Shown: positions 1 to 8,635 of the stretch, in pieces | How the letters are laid out: each line of letters opens with the position of its first letter | How positions within the stretch are numbered: the stretch's first letter is position 1 | Assembly (NCBI GenBank): GCA_016787445.1 | Contig: JAEUTQ010000057.1 | Location: 27,954 to 91,953 of the forward strand | Reading direction: 5' to 3' | Source of the DNA: Bacteroidia bacterium | Lineage (GTDB): Bacteria; Bacteroidota; Bacteroidia; B-17B0; Aurantibacillaceae | DNA: 64,000 bases | Program-made: the position numbers and the translations under genes | The notes under the pieces: model-generated | What the model saw: the letters and a program-made list of their open reading frames with translations, nothing else | The model's database searches: none | What the model was told of the DNA's origin: nothing

Positions 1-2723
1 ACAGTTGCATTAGCTGAAGTAGCAGCGGTACAACCATTCGCGTCTGTTACAACTACATTATACGTTCCTGTGTAGTTTGTTGAATTCGCTTGAATAGTTG
101 GGTTAGATACACTGGCAAAGAATCCGTTCGGACCAGTCCATTGATAATTAACACCGCCTGTTGCGTTGAGGTTTAAAATATTATTTACACAAATCGGACT
201 ATTTATCATTGCTACCGGTGTAGGCAATGGATTCACCGTTAGATTACTGAAGCCTGTGCTCACACAACCTACAGCGCTTGTTACAACTACGGTGTATTGT
301 CCTGCATTGGATAAAGAAGCATTTAAAACAGATGCATTTTGAGATGCAGAAGTAAATCCACCCGGACCACTCCATGCATAAGTTGCTCCACCATTTGCAC
401 TTAATGTAGTATTACCATTTTCACAAATCACAGGATTATTTACAGAAACAACTGGCAATGGATTTACCACAACATTTGTTACCGCACTATTAATACAGCC
501 GTTTGCATCTGTTACAAATACTGTATATGCACCGCTGTTTGAAACAGCCGAATTAGAGATAGTTGGATTTTGCTGACTTGAAGCATATCCGCCCGGACCA
601 CTCCAAGTATATGTGTTGTAGGCACCAACATTTAATAGTATGGCATCACCGGCACAATAAGCGCCCGTATTAGTTGGATTAGGAAGCGGCAAGGCGTTAA
701 CCGTTACTGAAGTGGATGCTGTTGCAAAACAGTTTCCAATTGTAATAGTAACATCATAGGTTCCGCTCATCGCTGTGGTAGAACCGGCAATTGTTGGGTT
801 TTGTAAATTGGAAGTATATCCACCTGGGCCACTCCAATTATAAGCTGTACCTGCACCGGCATTCAATTGAATGCTTGCACCCGCACAATATGGCCCCGTA
901 TTTGAGGCTGAAGCTGTAGGCGTGGTTACGGTTGCGTTCGTGCTTGTTGTGCCTGAGCAACCTGCAACAGTTACAGTTAAATTATAAACTCCACTTGCCG
1001 CAGGGGTGGCCGACGTTATAGTAGGATTTTGAACAGCAGAGGTAAATCCACCAGGACCACTCCAAGAATAAGTTCCGCCACCATTACCGGTAAACGTTAG
1101 ATTAGAACCGGTACATATTGGTCCGTTATTGGCAGCAACAGCCACCGGATGCGGATTAATAGTTATCACTGATGTAGTACTTGCAGTACATCCTGTATTT
1201 GTAATGGTATGTCCTACTGTATATGTACCGGGAGCTGTAAAGCTAACTGGTCCATAATTATTGGTACTTCCATTAGGCGGTGCACCGACAACAGGATTAA
1301 AATCATAGGTATGTGTACCTGTTGCTTGTATCGCATTAAACGTAAATGAATTTCCATTTAAACACTGCGTATACGTTGGAGTGGTAAACGCAGGGTCGGG
1401 AGGCGGAGGCGGCGTGACGACCATCGAGGCCGTTGAGTTACACGTTCCTATCGCTACATTTTGATAAACGGTGTATGTTGCCGAACTCGGGAAGACGACA
1501 GTGCTTGTTGCGGCAGTAGTTGTATATGATGCAGGTGCACTTGGTCCAACAAATGAAAATGTTTGAACTGCCGGAGCACCAGCTCCTGTATTAGTAAATG
1601 TATAAGATGTACATGCGTTAGCTGAAGTAAATCCTGAAGCAGGAGGAGGAGTTACTAAGTATGTTGCAGTTTTTGCTGTTGCAGCACATGCAGCGAATGG
1701 TGTGTAATCACAGGTATAAGTACCCGGAGCCAATGCGGTAATACAACTGGTAGTTACAACTGGTCCACTTGGCGGAGTCCATGTATAACTTTGCATACCT
1801 GCAGGTCCACACAATGGGCCCGGACAAACAGTACCTGATGGAGTAGCCGACATACAATCAGCATCGATGTAACAATATCCCCAATCGTAGTTATAAATAC
1901 ACCAGTTACAATCGATACGAACCGTAATGTTCTGACCGTTATATGGAGAAAGATCCATAGCAATCGTTTGCCAAGGCACATAAGTAACAGGGTAAGATTG
2001 ATTACCGATATTAACACCATTGAGTGGTGAAGTTTGAGTAGTTCCCGGAGGCATACCTACGAAAGCTCCCGGAGGATTTGCATAATAACAAGAGAAACTA
2101 GGACAAGATAAAGGTTGATTAGCTGCGTTCAAGAATTGAATTTTAAAAATTGCAGCTGCATTTCCGGGGTGAGGGAAATTTAAAATACAAAACGCGAAAT
2201 GTAATTGAAACTGGTTATTAATAGCTGTAACAGGAATAACACGTGAAGCACTCGCTGTAAAATTTACTTTCCCTGAAATATTATTATCGTTTAGTCGCAA
2301 TGAAAAATTTCCGCCCGGTTTTACTTTTGGAAATCCACCAAAAGGATCATTACCCATAGCTGTTGTTTGAATTTGGTTGTCACCGGTTACAGTCCAACCC
2401 GAAGTGTTACCAGATTCAAAATCTATATTACTGCAACCTGCTGGTTGCGGACCTTGTTGAATAGTGTTATTGCCAATTCCTTTTGAAACTGAACCATCAG
2501 CATTCACTACCAATGCATTTTGCTGAGCATGAAACTTGCTGTATACATAAGTGCGCTTAGCATGTTCCATAAACTTATATTTCTCAACAGCAGTTTTCAT
2601 GTGTGATGCGTGCTCTTGTGCACCAACGAAATCAAAACCGGCTAAAGAATCTATAGCGTTTTTTTGACCGAAAGAAAAAATCGATAAACCAACCGATAAT
2701 AGAGACCAACATAATTTTCTCAT
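1..2723 (-). CDS. Giant secreted Ig/PKD-type repeat protein, truncated by window edge
   Basis: This minus-strand frame is open from an ATG at 2723 to the left edge (about 907 codons, no stop), so the C-terminus is missing. The N-terminus is a signal peptide (MRKLCWSLLSVG, ending SFGQ). A charged region of about 70 residues follows, then a section beginning near CSNIDFESGN that resembles a carbohydrate-binding or MAM-like module, then Ig/PKD-like repeats of about 77 residues, each carrying a WSGPGG-type motif. It is most likely a surface or secreted adhesin-like protein. The N-terminal layout (SLAGF, a Lys-rich helix, then the Cys-containing module) resembles the protein at 49244-52012. A T9SS C-terminal signal is expected but lies outside the window. 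The function is otherwise unknown. Confidence 0.85.
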   Translation of the reverse strand, partial: MRKLCWSLLSVGLSIFSFGQKNAIDSLAGFDFVGAQEHASHMKTAVEKYKFMEHAKRTYVYSKFHAQQNALVVNADGSVSKGIGNNTIQQGPQPAGCSNIDFESGNTSGWTVTGDNQIQTTAMGNDPFGGFPKVKPGGNFSLRLNDNNISGKVNFTASASRVIPVTAINNQFQLHFAFCILNFPHPGNAAAIFKIQFLNAANQPLSCPSFSCYYANPPGAFVGMPPGTTQTSPLNGVNIGNQSYPVTYVPWQTIAMDLSPYNGQNITVRIDCNWCIYNYDWGYCYIDADCMSATPSGTVCPGPLCGPAGMQSYTWTPPSGPVVTTSCITALAPGTYTCDYTPFAACAATAKTATYLVTPPPASGFTSANACTSYTFTNTGAGAPAVQTFSFVGPSAPASYTTTAATSTVVFPSSATYTVYQNVAIGTCNSTASMVVTPPPPPDPAFTTPTYTQCLNGNSFTFNAIQATGTHTYDFNPVVGAPPNGSTNNYGPVSFTAPGTYTVGHTITNTGCTASTTSVITINPHPVAVAANNGPICTGSNLTFTGNGGGTYSWSGPGGFTSAVQNPTITSATPAASGVYNLTVTVAGCSGTTSTNATVTTPTASASNTGPYCAGASIQLNAGAGTAYNWSGPGGYTSNLQNPTIAGSTTAMSGTYDVTITIGNCFATASTSVTVNALPLPNPTNTGAYCAGDAILLNVGAYNTYTWSGPGGYASSQQNPTISNSAVSNSGAYTVFVTDANGCINSAVTNVVVNPLPVVSVNNPVICENGNTTLSANGGATYAWSGPGGFTSASQNASVLNASLSNAGQYTVVVTSAVGCVSTGFSNLTVNPLPTPVAMINSPICVNNILNLNATGGVNYQWTGPNGFFASVSNPTIQANSTNYTGTYNVVVTDANGCTAATSANAT
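130..1064 (-). repeat. In-frame tandem Ig/PKD-like modules
   Basis: The plus-strand string ggaccactcca, or a one- or two-base variant, recurs at 130, 364, 595, 826 and 1054. The spacings are 234, 231, 231 and 228 nt, all multiples of three. On the coding strand it encodes the W-S-G-P-G core of each of five consecutive modules of about 77 residues. This is coding repetition inside the truncated surface protein, not a CRISPR or an intergenic repeat. Confidence 0.85.
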
Positions 2724-2743
2724 GGGATGAATTTTTATTAAAG

Positions 2744-2751
2744 TAAAGGTA
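2744..2751 (-). promoter_or_regulatory. Possible -7 element, TACCTTTA
   Basis: On the minus strand TACCTTTA lies 20 nt before the ATG at 2723. It fits the Bacteroidota -7 consensus TAnnTTTG except for the last base. No clear -33 TTTG was found. This is a by-eye match only. Confidence 0.35.
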
Positions 2752-2948
2752 GACTATGTATACATCTACCCAAATTACTCACTCATTCAGTCATAAAGCT
2801 TACTAAATGACGACTTTGAGTGAATGAAAAAATTAAAATGATTTAGCTCGTTAAGCAACAATATATAATACTGTATTTCAACTACTTAATTGTATTTCGG
2901 GTTAGATTTTTATCGAAAAGGGGCCGGTACTAAATGTGACTAGAAATT

Positions 2949-3635
2949 CTATGCCTCGATAAATTGTATGATTAGCTCACCTAGTTGTTTTGGGTTTACT
3001 GTTTCGATAGGATGCTTTGTTTCTGCCAACTCAAATTGCTTGGCGTTTCTAATATTTGCTGCTACGAAATTTGTTTCATCTCTAGATACCATAGTATCAT
3101 TATCTGCTAAACCAATCCAAACGCGATTGGAGATTTTTGCAAATTCTTTTTCCGTTAAAGCATTGTTTCTTCCCAACTCTAACATCATCTCTGCAGTTTT
3201 TTGTAAAAGGAGTTTCCATTTTTCGCCATGGCGTTTTTCAAGAGCTTCTGCAAATTTTGGAACCTTTTCCGAAATAGTAACAGGATCTAACATTTTTATT
3301 TCCTTAGCGGCAATTTCGGGCGACCATTCGAATTTTGTTCCTAAAGTGACAATACTTCCCAGTAAATCTTGTCTTTTCGATGCTAAGTATAAGGCCACAA
3401 ATCCACCCATACTGTATCCAAAAACATGTGGCTGCTTTAAATTGTTGGACTCTATGAAGCTTTCCAATTCACTTGAAAAAGCCGCAATTCCAAAACCGTT
3501 AGTAAAAGATTTAGTGCCATGACCGGAAAAATCCAATGTAAAACATTCGTATCCTTTGCTTTTAAGTTCTAAGCTAAGCGGATTGAGTTGATCGGAGGCA
3601 CCAATAGCTCCGTGTAGTAAAATAATCTGCTTCAT
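2949..3635 (-). CDS. Alpha/beta-hydrolase fold protein
   Basis: This 228-residue cytosolic protein has no signal peptide. It shows the alpha/beta-hydrolase landmarks: an HG pair at residues 8-9 after strand 1 (oxyanion region), a GYSMG nucleophile elbow with Ser75, a late acid in GLADND (Asp178 or Asp180) and a catalytic His at 208. The length suits small esterases and the MenH or BioH-like group, but nothing nearby fixes a substrate. It stands alone between two surface-protein genes and is transcribed in the same direction. The fold is certain; the substrate is unknown. Confidence 0.85.
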   Translation of the reverse strand: MKQIILLHGAIGASDQLNPLSLELKSKGYECFTLDFSGHGTKSFTNGFGIAAFSSELESFIESNNLKQPHVFGYSMGGFVALYLASKRQDLLGSIVTLGTKFEWSPEIAAKEIKMLDPVTISEKVPKFAEALEKRHGEKWKLLLQKTAEMMLELGRNNALTEKEFAKISNRVWIGLADNDTMVSRDETNFVAANIRNAKQFELAETKHPIETVNPKQLGELIIQFIEA

Positions 3636-3650
3636 TTAAACGAATTTAAA

Positions 3651-3684
3651 CAAAAAAGGGATACCATAAAGGCATCCCCTCTTT
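3651..3684 (-). terminator. Rho-independent terminator after the SBBP/Ig protein gene
   Basis: gggatacc pairs with ggcatccc (one A-C mismatch) around an ataaa loop. On the minus strand it is followed by a run of six T (plus-strand aaaaaa at 3652-3657). It lies in the gap after the stop of the 3730-7653 gene. Confidence 0.6.
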
Positions 3685-3729
3685 TAAAAACAACATAATC
3701 TATACCTTATATGTGTTGCTCTTATTCTT

Positions 3730-6700
3730 TTATTTATTTACTACAATTTTTGCTTTTGCAGATTTTCCTATCAGATAATAAATGCCATCTGCTAAACTTG
3801 TAACAGAAACAGCTTGAGAATTATCCTTTACTTCTATAGTTTCTACTACCTGACCAATTGAATTTACAATCGTGTAATAACCGCTTTCAGGAACACTAAT
3901 AGTAAAGTCGCCATTATTAGGATTAGGAAAAATAACTATGGATGTAATGTGTGATTGCACTTCATTTAATCCTGTACATGCACTTACTACTAATGCGAGT
4001 GTTTGTACATCAGTACAACCTGCGCTATTCGTCCCAATAACAGTATAAGTTGTATTTGAAGTTGGACTAACTACAACAGCAGCACCGGTTAAAGATCCCG
4101 GATTCCAGTTATAAGAATTGGCACCCGTTGCACTTAACGTTGCACTATTTCCTAAGCAAATAATCGAAGAAGAGCTAGATGCCGCCATTGTTGGATTAGG
4201 ACTCACAGAAATTGATATTGTATTTGTTCCGCTACATGATCCACTCGTACCCGCAACCGTATACGTTGTTGCTGTTGTTGGTGTGATTATAATACTCGAT
4301 GCATTTGAACCTGTATTCCATGTGTAAGATGTTGCACCACTTGCTGTAATTGTTCCAGAACTTCCTATACAAATAGTAGAAGGACTTGGAGTTAAAGCAA
4401 TACTAATTGCAGAGCCAACTGTTACGCTCAATGTTCGTGTATTTGTACAAGTTCCAAAACTTGTTCCTGTAACGGTATAATTGGTGTTTGAAGATGGTGT
4501 AACGAGTATAGATGAAGTTGTGGCGCCGGTATTCCAGGAATATGTTGTAGCACCCGATGCTGACAAGGTAGCCGTACCTCCCGGACAAATTGTATAATTA
4601 CTTACAACAACAGTTGGAGTATTATACACAGTTACATTAATGGTGCTTGTTCGGGAACAACCTAAGGTATTTGTTCCAACAACTGAATATGTTGTTGTAC
4701 TTGTAGGCGTAACGGCAATAATTGCTGTTGTTGATCCGGTGTTCCAGCTATACGTTGATGCGCCTGTTGCTGTTAATGTAACACTTGATGACGAACCCGA
4801 ACAAATTGAAGCAGTACTTGCGGTTACATTTACTGTTGGTGATGGAGTAACGGTAATTGTCTTTTGATTTGCACTTGCACATCCACTTAAAGATCCAAAT
4901 AACATATAATTCGTCGTTACTGTTGGACTTACAACAATAACCGTATTCGTATTTCCACCTGTCCATGTATAAGAAGATGCGGTACCCGATGCTGTCAGTG
5001 TTACTGAATTACCTGCACATATACTATTTGAGCTTGCTGTTATTGTAACGGTTGGTAAAGGAATAATAGTTTGTGTAACAGTAACACTGTTTGAACATGC
5101 ATTGATAAATCCTGTTACTGTATATGTAGTAGTAGAAGAAGGAGCCACACTTATCGTTGCTGTAGTTGCTCCCGTGCTCCAAGAATAAGTAGATGCTCCA
5201 CTCGCACTTAAAAATGACGTACCTGCACCACTACATGCGGTTGGTGTAGCTGCAGTCGCAGTTAATGTAGGAGAGATTCCTGCGGTTACAGTGTGTACAT
5301 CCATATATACACAACCTGTTGTTGCTGTATTGGCAACTAGTGTATAGGTAGTTGTTACGGTTGGTGAAATTAATACTGATGATGTGGTTGCTCCAATTGG
5401 ACTCCAACTATAACTTGAAAATCCGGAACCTGAAGCAGATAATGTTGTTGAGCTTGAACAAAGTGTTGTAGTTCCGCCAGCGATATTGAGTGACAAATTC
5501 TGACAAGCATAAAATTTTGCTAAAAATCCGTCTTCAACCCCTCCACCATAACTAGCTTGATGACTACCGGTAGTTGAAATTATGCCTGCTGCACCAGTTT
5601 GAGCTGTAGAACCAGCAAGGTAAACATTCCCTACTCCATCCGGCTTACACGACCATCCATTATCAGTTAATGTGCCTCCGTAATATGAACCGAATAACAG
5701 TACGCCTAACGGATTAAATCCTGCAATATAAGCATCACTAACGGCACCGCCTCCAAAAGTAGTTTGGTGACTTGAAAAAGATGAAATATTTGCTGTTGAC
5801 ATAGTAAAACCAGTCATATAAATATTACCCGTATTATCTAAACTGCAAGCCATGGCCTCATCAGCATTGGATCCACCATAATAAGTTCCCCATAATCTGG
5901 TTGCACCATTTGAACTAATTTTTACCAGGTAAGCGTCAGAAGTACCACCCCCAGCTGTTGACTGATGGCTTCCGGCACTTCCCAAATTAGAACTTGGACT
6001 GTTGTCGGTTCCTACTGCATAAACATCTCCTGCAGTATTTATTGCGCAAGAAAAAATTTCGTCGCTTGAACCGGCATAATAAGTTCCCCATTGTCGAACA
6101 CCTGATTGATTAAATTTTACTATAAAGGCATTACCACCTGTTTGGTAAGCACCAGCTGTAACAATACCAGTAGGAGATCCGGAACTATATCCAACAAAAG
6201 CAATATCATTTGTAGTTTTATTTACATCGCAACCATAAACGAATTCGTTTGTTGTGCCTCCGTAATAAGATCCCCATTGTCTAACGCCGCTTGAATTAAA
6301 TTTTACAATAAAACCGTCTGTATTTGCTCCGGTGGCACTTTGATGAGAGCCGGGTGTTGCAATTAATGTTGAAGTGGGAGCATTTGAAGTTGTTCCTACC
6401 GCGATTATATTATTTGCGCCATCAACAGCACAGTCGTTTCCATAATCATTATTAGTATTACCATAAAAAGTACTCCAGACTCTTGCGCCTGTCGCGCTAT
6501 TAAATTTAAGTAAGAACGCATCAAAACCACCAGAGTTGGTTGTTTGATGTGCACCGGCAGTAGTAATTACCGTTCCCGATGAACTGGAATAACCGGTTAC
6601 ATAAAGGTTTGGAGTAGCAACCCCATCGATTGCGTTGGCCATTGCATAATCGTCACCCACACCACCATAAAATGTAGCCCATTGACGAACACCCGATGGA

Positions 6701-7653
6701 TTAAACTTGGCAATAAAAGCATCCCATGCTCCTCCTCCGCCAGCATGCGAAGTTTGAAATGCCCCGGAAGTTGCAATGATAGTTCCGGCTGCTGTTGAGC
6801 TTGTGAATCCTACAACATATGAATTATTACTAGCATCGGTGGTTACGTCTCTTATTCTATCACCTACAGTTCCTCCATAATAAGTTCCCCAAAGCCTAAC
6901 CATAGGATCAATCGTTAGTGTTTTATTATGATCGTACGATGAAATATTGAATTGCAGTTCGTTATTTTTTAATTCCCATTTCGCTTTTATTTCTTTTCCA
7001 TCTTGGTAAGCTACCGGTGCCATTTCTGTAATTTTGCCAAGTGGAGTAGTAATTTCTAACTGTCCCTTTTCATTTATTCTTAATTTTTTTGCTCCATTAA
7101 TTTGAAATTTAATTTTATCAGGATCAGCATTTGGAGAAACGATAAAATCATACTCTAAGTTTCCATTCTTCTCATACCACTTTAAGTCGATACCGTTGTA
7201 AATATTCTTGTAAGTAACATCTGAGTAACTTTTTACGTTTAGAGCACCGTTAGGACATTGTTGTAAGTAATAATTCGCTTCGCCTTCAAGTGGATTCCCT
7301 TTTTCGATTTTTACATTATTATTAATACCCATCCATTTCACATCAATTCTATAAATTGATGTTACATTAGGAGCTCTTAATTTAGTTTTGGTTTTTTCTT
7401 CTATTGTTTCTTTCCAACTTTCAATTTTACTTAGTTGATAGCTAATTCCTGTATTGGTTAAATGATAAACCATACCATCAGAAGTACCACTAAACATCAC
7501 ATCTGGACGTGGCTTGAGATTTTGATCACACACTTGGCCCTTGTTTTCAGTAAAACTAATGCCTGTTTGTTTTATGGAAGGTTCTGATGCATTTACATTA
7601 AATGCAGCTGTTAGAGCTAAGATGGTTATTGCCGTTGTTAAAGTTACTCTCAT
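3730..7653 (-). CDS. SBBP beta-propeller and Ig-repeat T9SS surface protein
   Basis: A 1307-residue secreted protein. Residues 1-22 form a signal peptide. Residues about 30-250 resemble the DUF7948-type domain that often precedes SBBP repeats (motif ENKGQV near the start). Residues about 250-715 hold seven SBBP units, each opening W/F-x-T/S-Y/F-Y-G/A-G and closing DAF-x-x-KFN, enough for one seven-bladed propeller. Residues about 720-1220 hold seven Ig-like units with the pattern Y-S/T-W-x-x-G ... TTYTV. Residues about 1230-1307 form a T9SS type A sorting domain (FPNPNNGDF, GIYYL). It is probably exported by T9SS and anchored on or released from the surface. It directly follows the LytTR regulator gene, with LytTR-like boxes in between, so it is a likely target of that system. 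Confidence 0.9.
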   Translation of the reverse strand: MRVTLTTAITILALTAAFNVNASEPSIKQTGISFTENKGQVCDQNLKPRPDVMFSGTSDGMVYHLTNTGISYQLSKIESWKETIEEKTKTKLRAPNVTSIYRIDVKWMGINNNVKIEKGNPLEGEANYYLQQCPNGALNVKSYSDVTYKNIYNGIDLKWYEKNGNLEYDFIVSPNADPDKIKFQINGAKKLRINEKGQLEITTPLGKITEMAPVAYQDGKEIKAKWELKNNELQFNISSYDHNKTLTIDPMVRLWGTYYGGTVGDRIRDVTTDASNNSYVVGFTSSTAAGTIIATSGAFQTSHAGGGGAWDAFIAKFNPSGVRQWATFYGGVGDDYAMANAIDGVATPNLYVTGYSSSSGTVITTAGAHQTTNSGGFDAFLLKFNSATGARVWSTFYGNTNNDYGNDCAVDGANNIIAVGTTSNAPTSTLIATPGSHQSATGANTDGFIVKFNSSGVRQWGSYYGGTTNEFVYGCDVNKTTNDIAFVGYSSGSPTGIVTAGAYQTGGNAFIVKFNQSGVRQWGTYYAGSSDEIFSCAINTAGDVYAVGTDNSPSSNLGSAGSHQSTAGGGTSDAYLVKISSNGATRLWGTYYGGSNADEAMACSLDNTGNIYMTGFTMSTANISSFSSHQTTFGGGAVSDAYIAGFNPLGVLLFGSYYGGTLTDNGWSCKPDGVGNVYLAGSTAQTGAAGIISTTGSHQASYGGGVEDGFLAKFYACQNLSLNIAGGTTTLCSSSTTLSASGSGFSSYSWSPIGATTSSVLISPTVTTTYTLVANTATTGCVYMDVHTVTAGISPTLTATAATPTACSGAGTSFLSASGASTYSWSTGATTATISVAPSSTTTYTVTGFINACSNSVTVTQTIIPLPTVTITASSNSICAGNSVTLTASGTASSYTWTGGNTNTVIVVSPTVTTNYMLFGSLSGCASANQKTITVTPSPTVNVTASTASICSGSSSSVTLTATGASTYSWNTGSTTAIIAVTPTSTTTYSVVGTNTLGCSRTSTINVTVYNTPTVVVSNYTICPGGTATLSASGATTYSWNTGATTSSILVTPSSNTNYTVTGTSFGTCTNTRTLSVTVGSAISIALTPSPSTICIGSSGTITASGATSYTWNTGSNASSIIITPTTATTYTVAGTSGSCSGTNTISISVSPNPTMAASSSSSIICLGNSATLSATGANSYNWNPGSLTGAAVVVSPTSNTTYTVIGTNSAGCTDVQTLALVVSACTGLNEVQSHITSIVIFPNPNNGDFTISVPESGYYTIVNSIGQVVETIEVKDNSQAVSVTSLADGIYYLIGKSAKAKIVVNK

Positions 7654-7680
7654 AAGATATAGATTTAATAATTTCTATAT

Positions 7681-7688
7681 CAAATTTA
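7681..7688 (-). promoter_or_regulatory. -7 promoter element TAAATTTG for the SBBP/Ig gene
   Basis: A perfect TAnnTTTG match on the minus strand, 27 nt before the ATG at 7653. I see no TTTG at the -33 position, which would suit a promoter that needs an activator. The LytTR-like boxes lie 47 nt further upstream. Confidence 0.55.
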
Positions 7689-7735
7689 GAGTGGTAGGCT
7701 GAGAGATTTTCCGCGTTTTACTGCGCGAGAAGAGA

Positions 7736-7771
7736 AGTTTAATAAGTGATGGATTTAGTTTATTAAGTGAT
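7736..7771 (-). promoter_or_regulatory. Two LytTR-type direct repeats upstream of the SBBP/Ig gene
   Basis: Plus-strand units agtttaataagtgat (7736-7750) and agtttattaagtgat (7757-7771) match at 14 of 15 positions and start exactly 21 nt apart. On the coding strand they read ATCACTTAwwAAACT. The period fits the two-turn spacing of LytTR-domain sites (9-bp repeats separated by about 12 bp). They lie between the regulator stop codon (7777) and the promoter at 7681-7688. The same unit recurs three times before the regulator gene. Binding is inferred. Confidence 0.65.
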
Positions 7772-7776
7772 TTTGC

Positions 7777-8529
7777 CTATAGATTATTAAGCAATTCCAA
7801 TATTTGCTCCTTTTTCCTTTGTGAAACCGGAACCACTTGTTTATTCTCGAGAATTAATGTACCACCGTCGGCTTTATCAAAACGCACAATACGCTTTACG
7901 TTGATAAGGTGTGAGTGATGGGTGCGGATAAATCCATAAGGCTCTAATAACTCTTCGTATTCCTTTAAACTTTTTGAAATAGTTATTTTTTGCTGTGGCA
8001 CCAAATAGAACTCTGTGTAAGGCCCTTCTGCTTTACAATGTACAATATCCGAAACCTTTACAAAATAAATGGATTCGCTATCCTTTAATACAATTTTCTT
8101 CTCATTGATAGTGATGGAGCTTAAACTCTCTTGTAATATTTGAAATTGCAAATCAAGCGTTTTGCTTTTTATGTTCTGCTCCGCCTTATCTACCGCGTTA
8201 ATTAAGTCTTCAGCGTCAATTGGTTTTAATAAAAAATCAATCGCGCTTAATTTAAATGCATTGATAGCATATTTATCGTGGGCCGTTATGAAAACAAGTT
8301 GGAAATTAAATGTTCCCAATTTTTTAATGAGCTCAATTCCTGTTCCATCATCCATTTCCACATCCAGAAAAACCAGATCAGGTTGAAGAGCATTTATGGC
8401 TTTAATCCCTTCTGCTACTCCACCGGCCTCATGTATTTCGGTAACCTGAGGACACAATGCTTTGAGTTGTTTCACCAATCCTTTACGGATCTGCTCCTCA
8501 TTATCAATCACCAATGTTTTAAGTGCCAT
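7777..8529 (-). CDS. LytTR-family response regulator
   Basis: A 250-residue cytosolic regulator. Residues 1-120 form a receiver domain, with acidic-pocket Asp9 and Glu11, phosphoacceptor Asp56 in FLDVEM, the FITAHD switch region and Lys in LLKPI. Residues about 150-245 form a LytTR DNA-binding domain (VSDIVHCKAEGPYTEF, RTHHSHLINVKRI, LPVS-like end). The ATG at 8529 is preferred over a GTG five codons upstream, because the receiver domain starts at once (MALKTLVIDNEE) and a -7 box lies at 8534-8541. It pairs with the histidine kinase immediately upstream. Three LytTR-like repeats in front suggest autoregulation, and two more precede the next gene. Confidence 0.95.
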   Translation of the reverse strand: MALKTLVIDNEEQIRKGLVKQLKALCPQVTEIHEAGGVAEGIKAINALQPDLVFLDVEMDDGTGIELIKKLGTFNFQLVFITAHDKYAINAFKLSAIDFLLKPIDAEDLINAVDKAEQNIKSKTLDLQFQILQESLSSITINEKKIVLKDSESIYFVKVSDIVHCKAEGPYTEFYLVPQQKITISKSLKEYEELLEPYGFIRTHHSHLINVKRIVRFDKADGGTLILENKQVVPVSQRKKEQILELLNNL

Positions 8530-8533
8530 ATAA

Positions 8534-8541
8534 CAAAGATA
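8534..8541 (-). promoter_or_regulatory. -7 promoter element TATCTTTG for the response regulator
   Basis: A perfect TAnnTTTG match on the minus strand, ending 4 nt before the ATG at 8529. Transcription would begin at or very near the start codon, giving a leaderless or almost leaderless mRNA. No -33 TTTG is visible. Confidence 0.5.
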
Positions 8542-8578
8542 CACTAAAATTCAGTTTAGGGAATTAAGGTCATGCTTG

Positions 8579-8635
8579 ACTTTAACAAGTGATGAGGCCG
8601 ATTTATTAACTGATTGATTTACTTTATTAAGTGAG
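8579..8635 (-). promoter_or_regulatory. Three LytTR-type direct repeats upstream of the regulator gene
   Basis: Units actttaacaagtgat (8579-8593), gatttattaactgat (8600-8614) and actttattaagtgag (8621-8635) start exactly 21 nt apart. On the coding strand the middle unit contains TCAGTTAAT, which satisfies the published LytTR consensus [TA][AC][CA]GTTN[AG][TG]; the flanking units have C for G at position 4. The distal unit overlaps the kinase stop codon (8627-8629). The proximal edge is 37 nt from the -7 box. Autoregulation is inferred. Confidence 0.65.

Noticed and set aside
130..1064. Regularly spaced repeats that could suggest a CRISPR array
   Set aside because: The spacing is about 231 nt, in frame and within an open coding frame; the units translate into Ig/PKD modules.
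2761..2850. Possible LytTR-like boxes upstream of the left-edge surface protein
   Set aside because: TCATTTAGTAA on the minus strand resembles one unit, but I found no partner at 21 nt, and the sequence is mostly a loose A/T-rich inverted pattern.
2968..3522. 184-residue open frame on the plus strand
   Set aside because: It lies opposite a clear alpha/beta-hydrolase gene with catalytic motifs, and its own translation has no recognisable pattern.
8530..8544. GTG start five codons upstream of the response regulator ATG
   Set aside because: It would place the -7 promoter box inside the coding sequence and add residues not typical of receiver domains.
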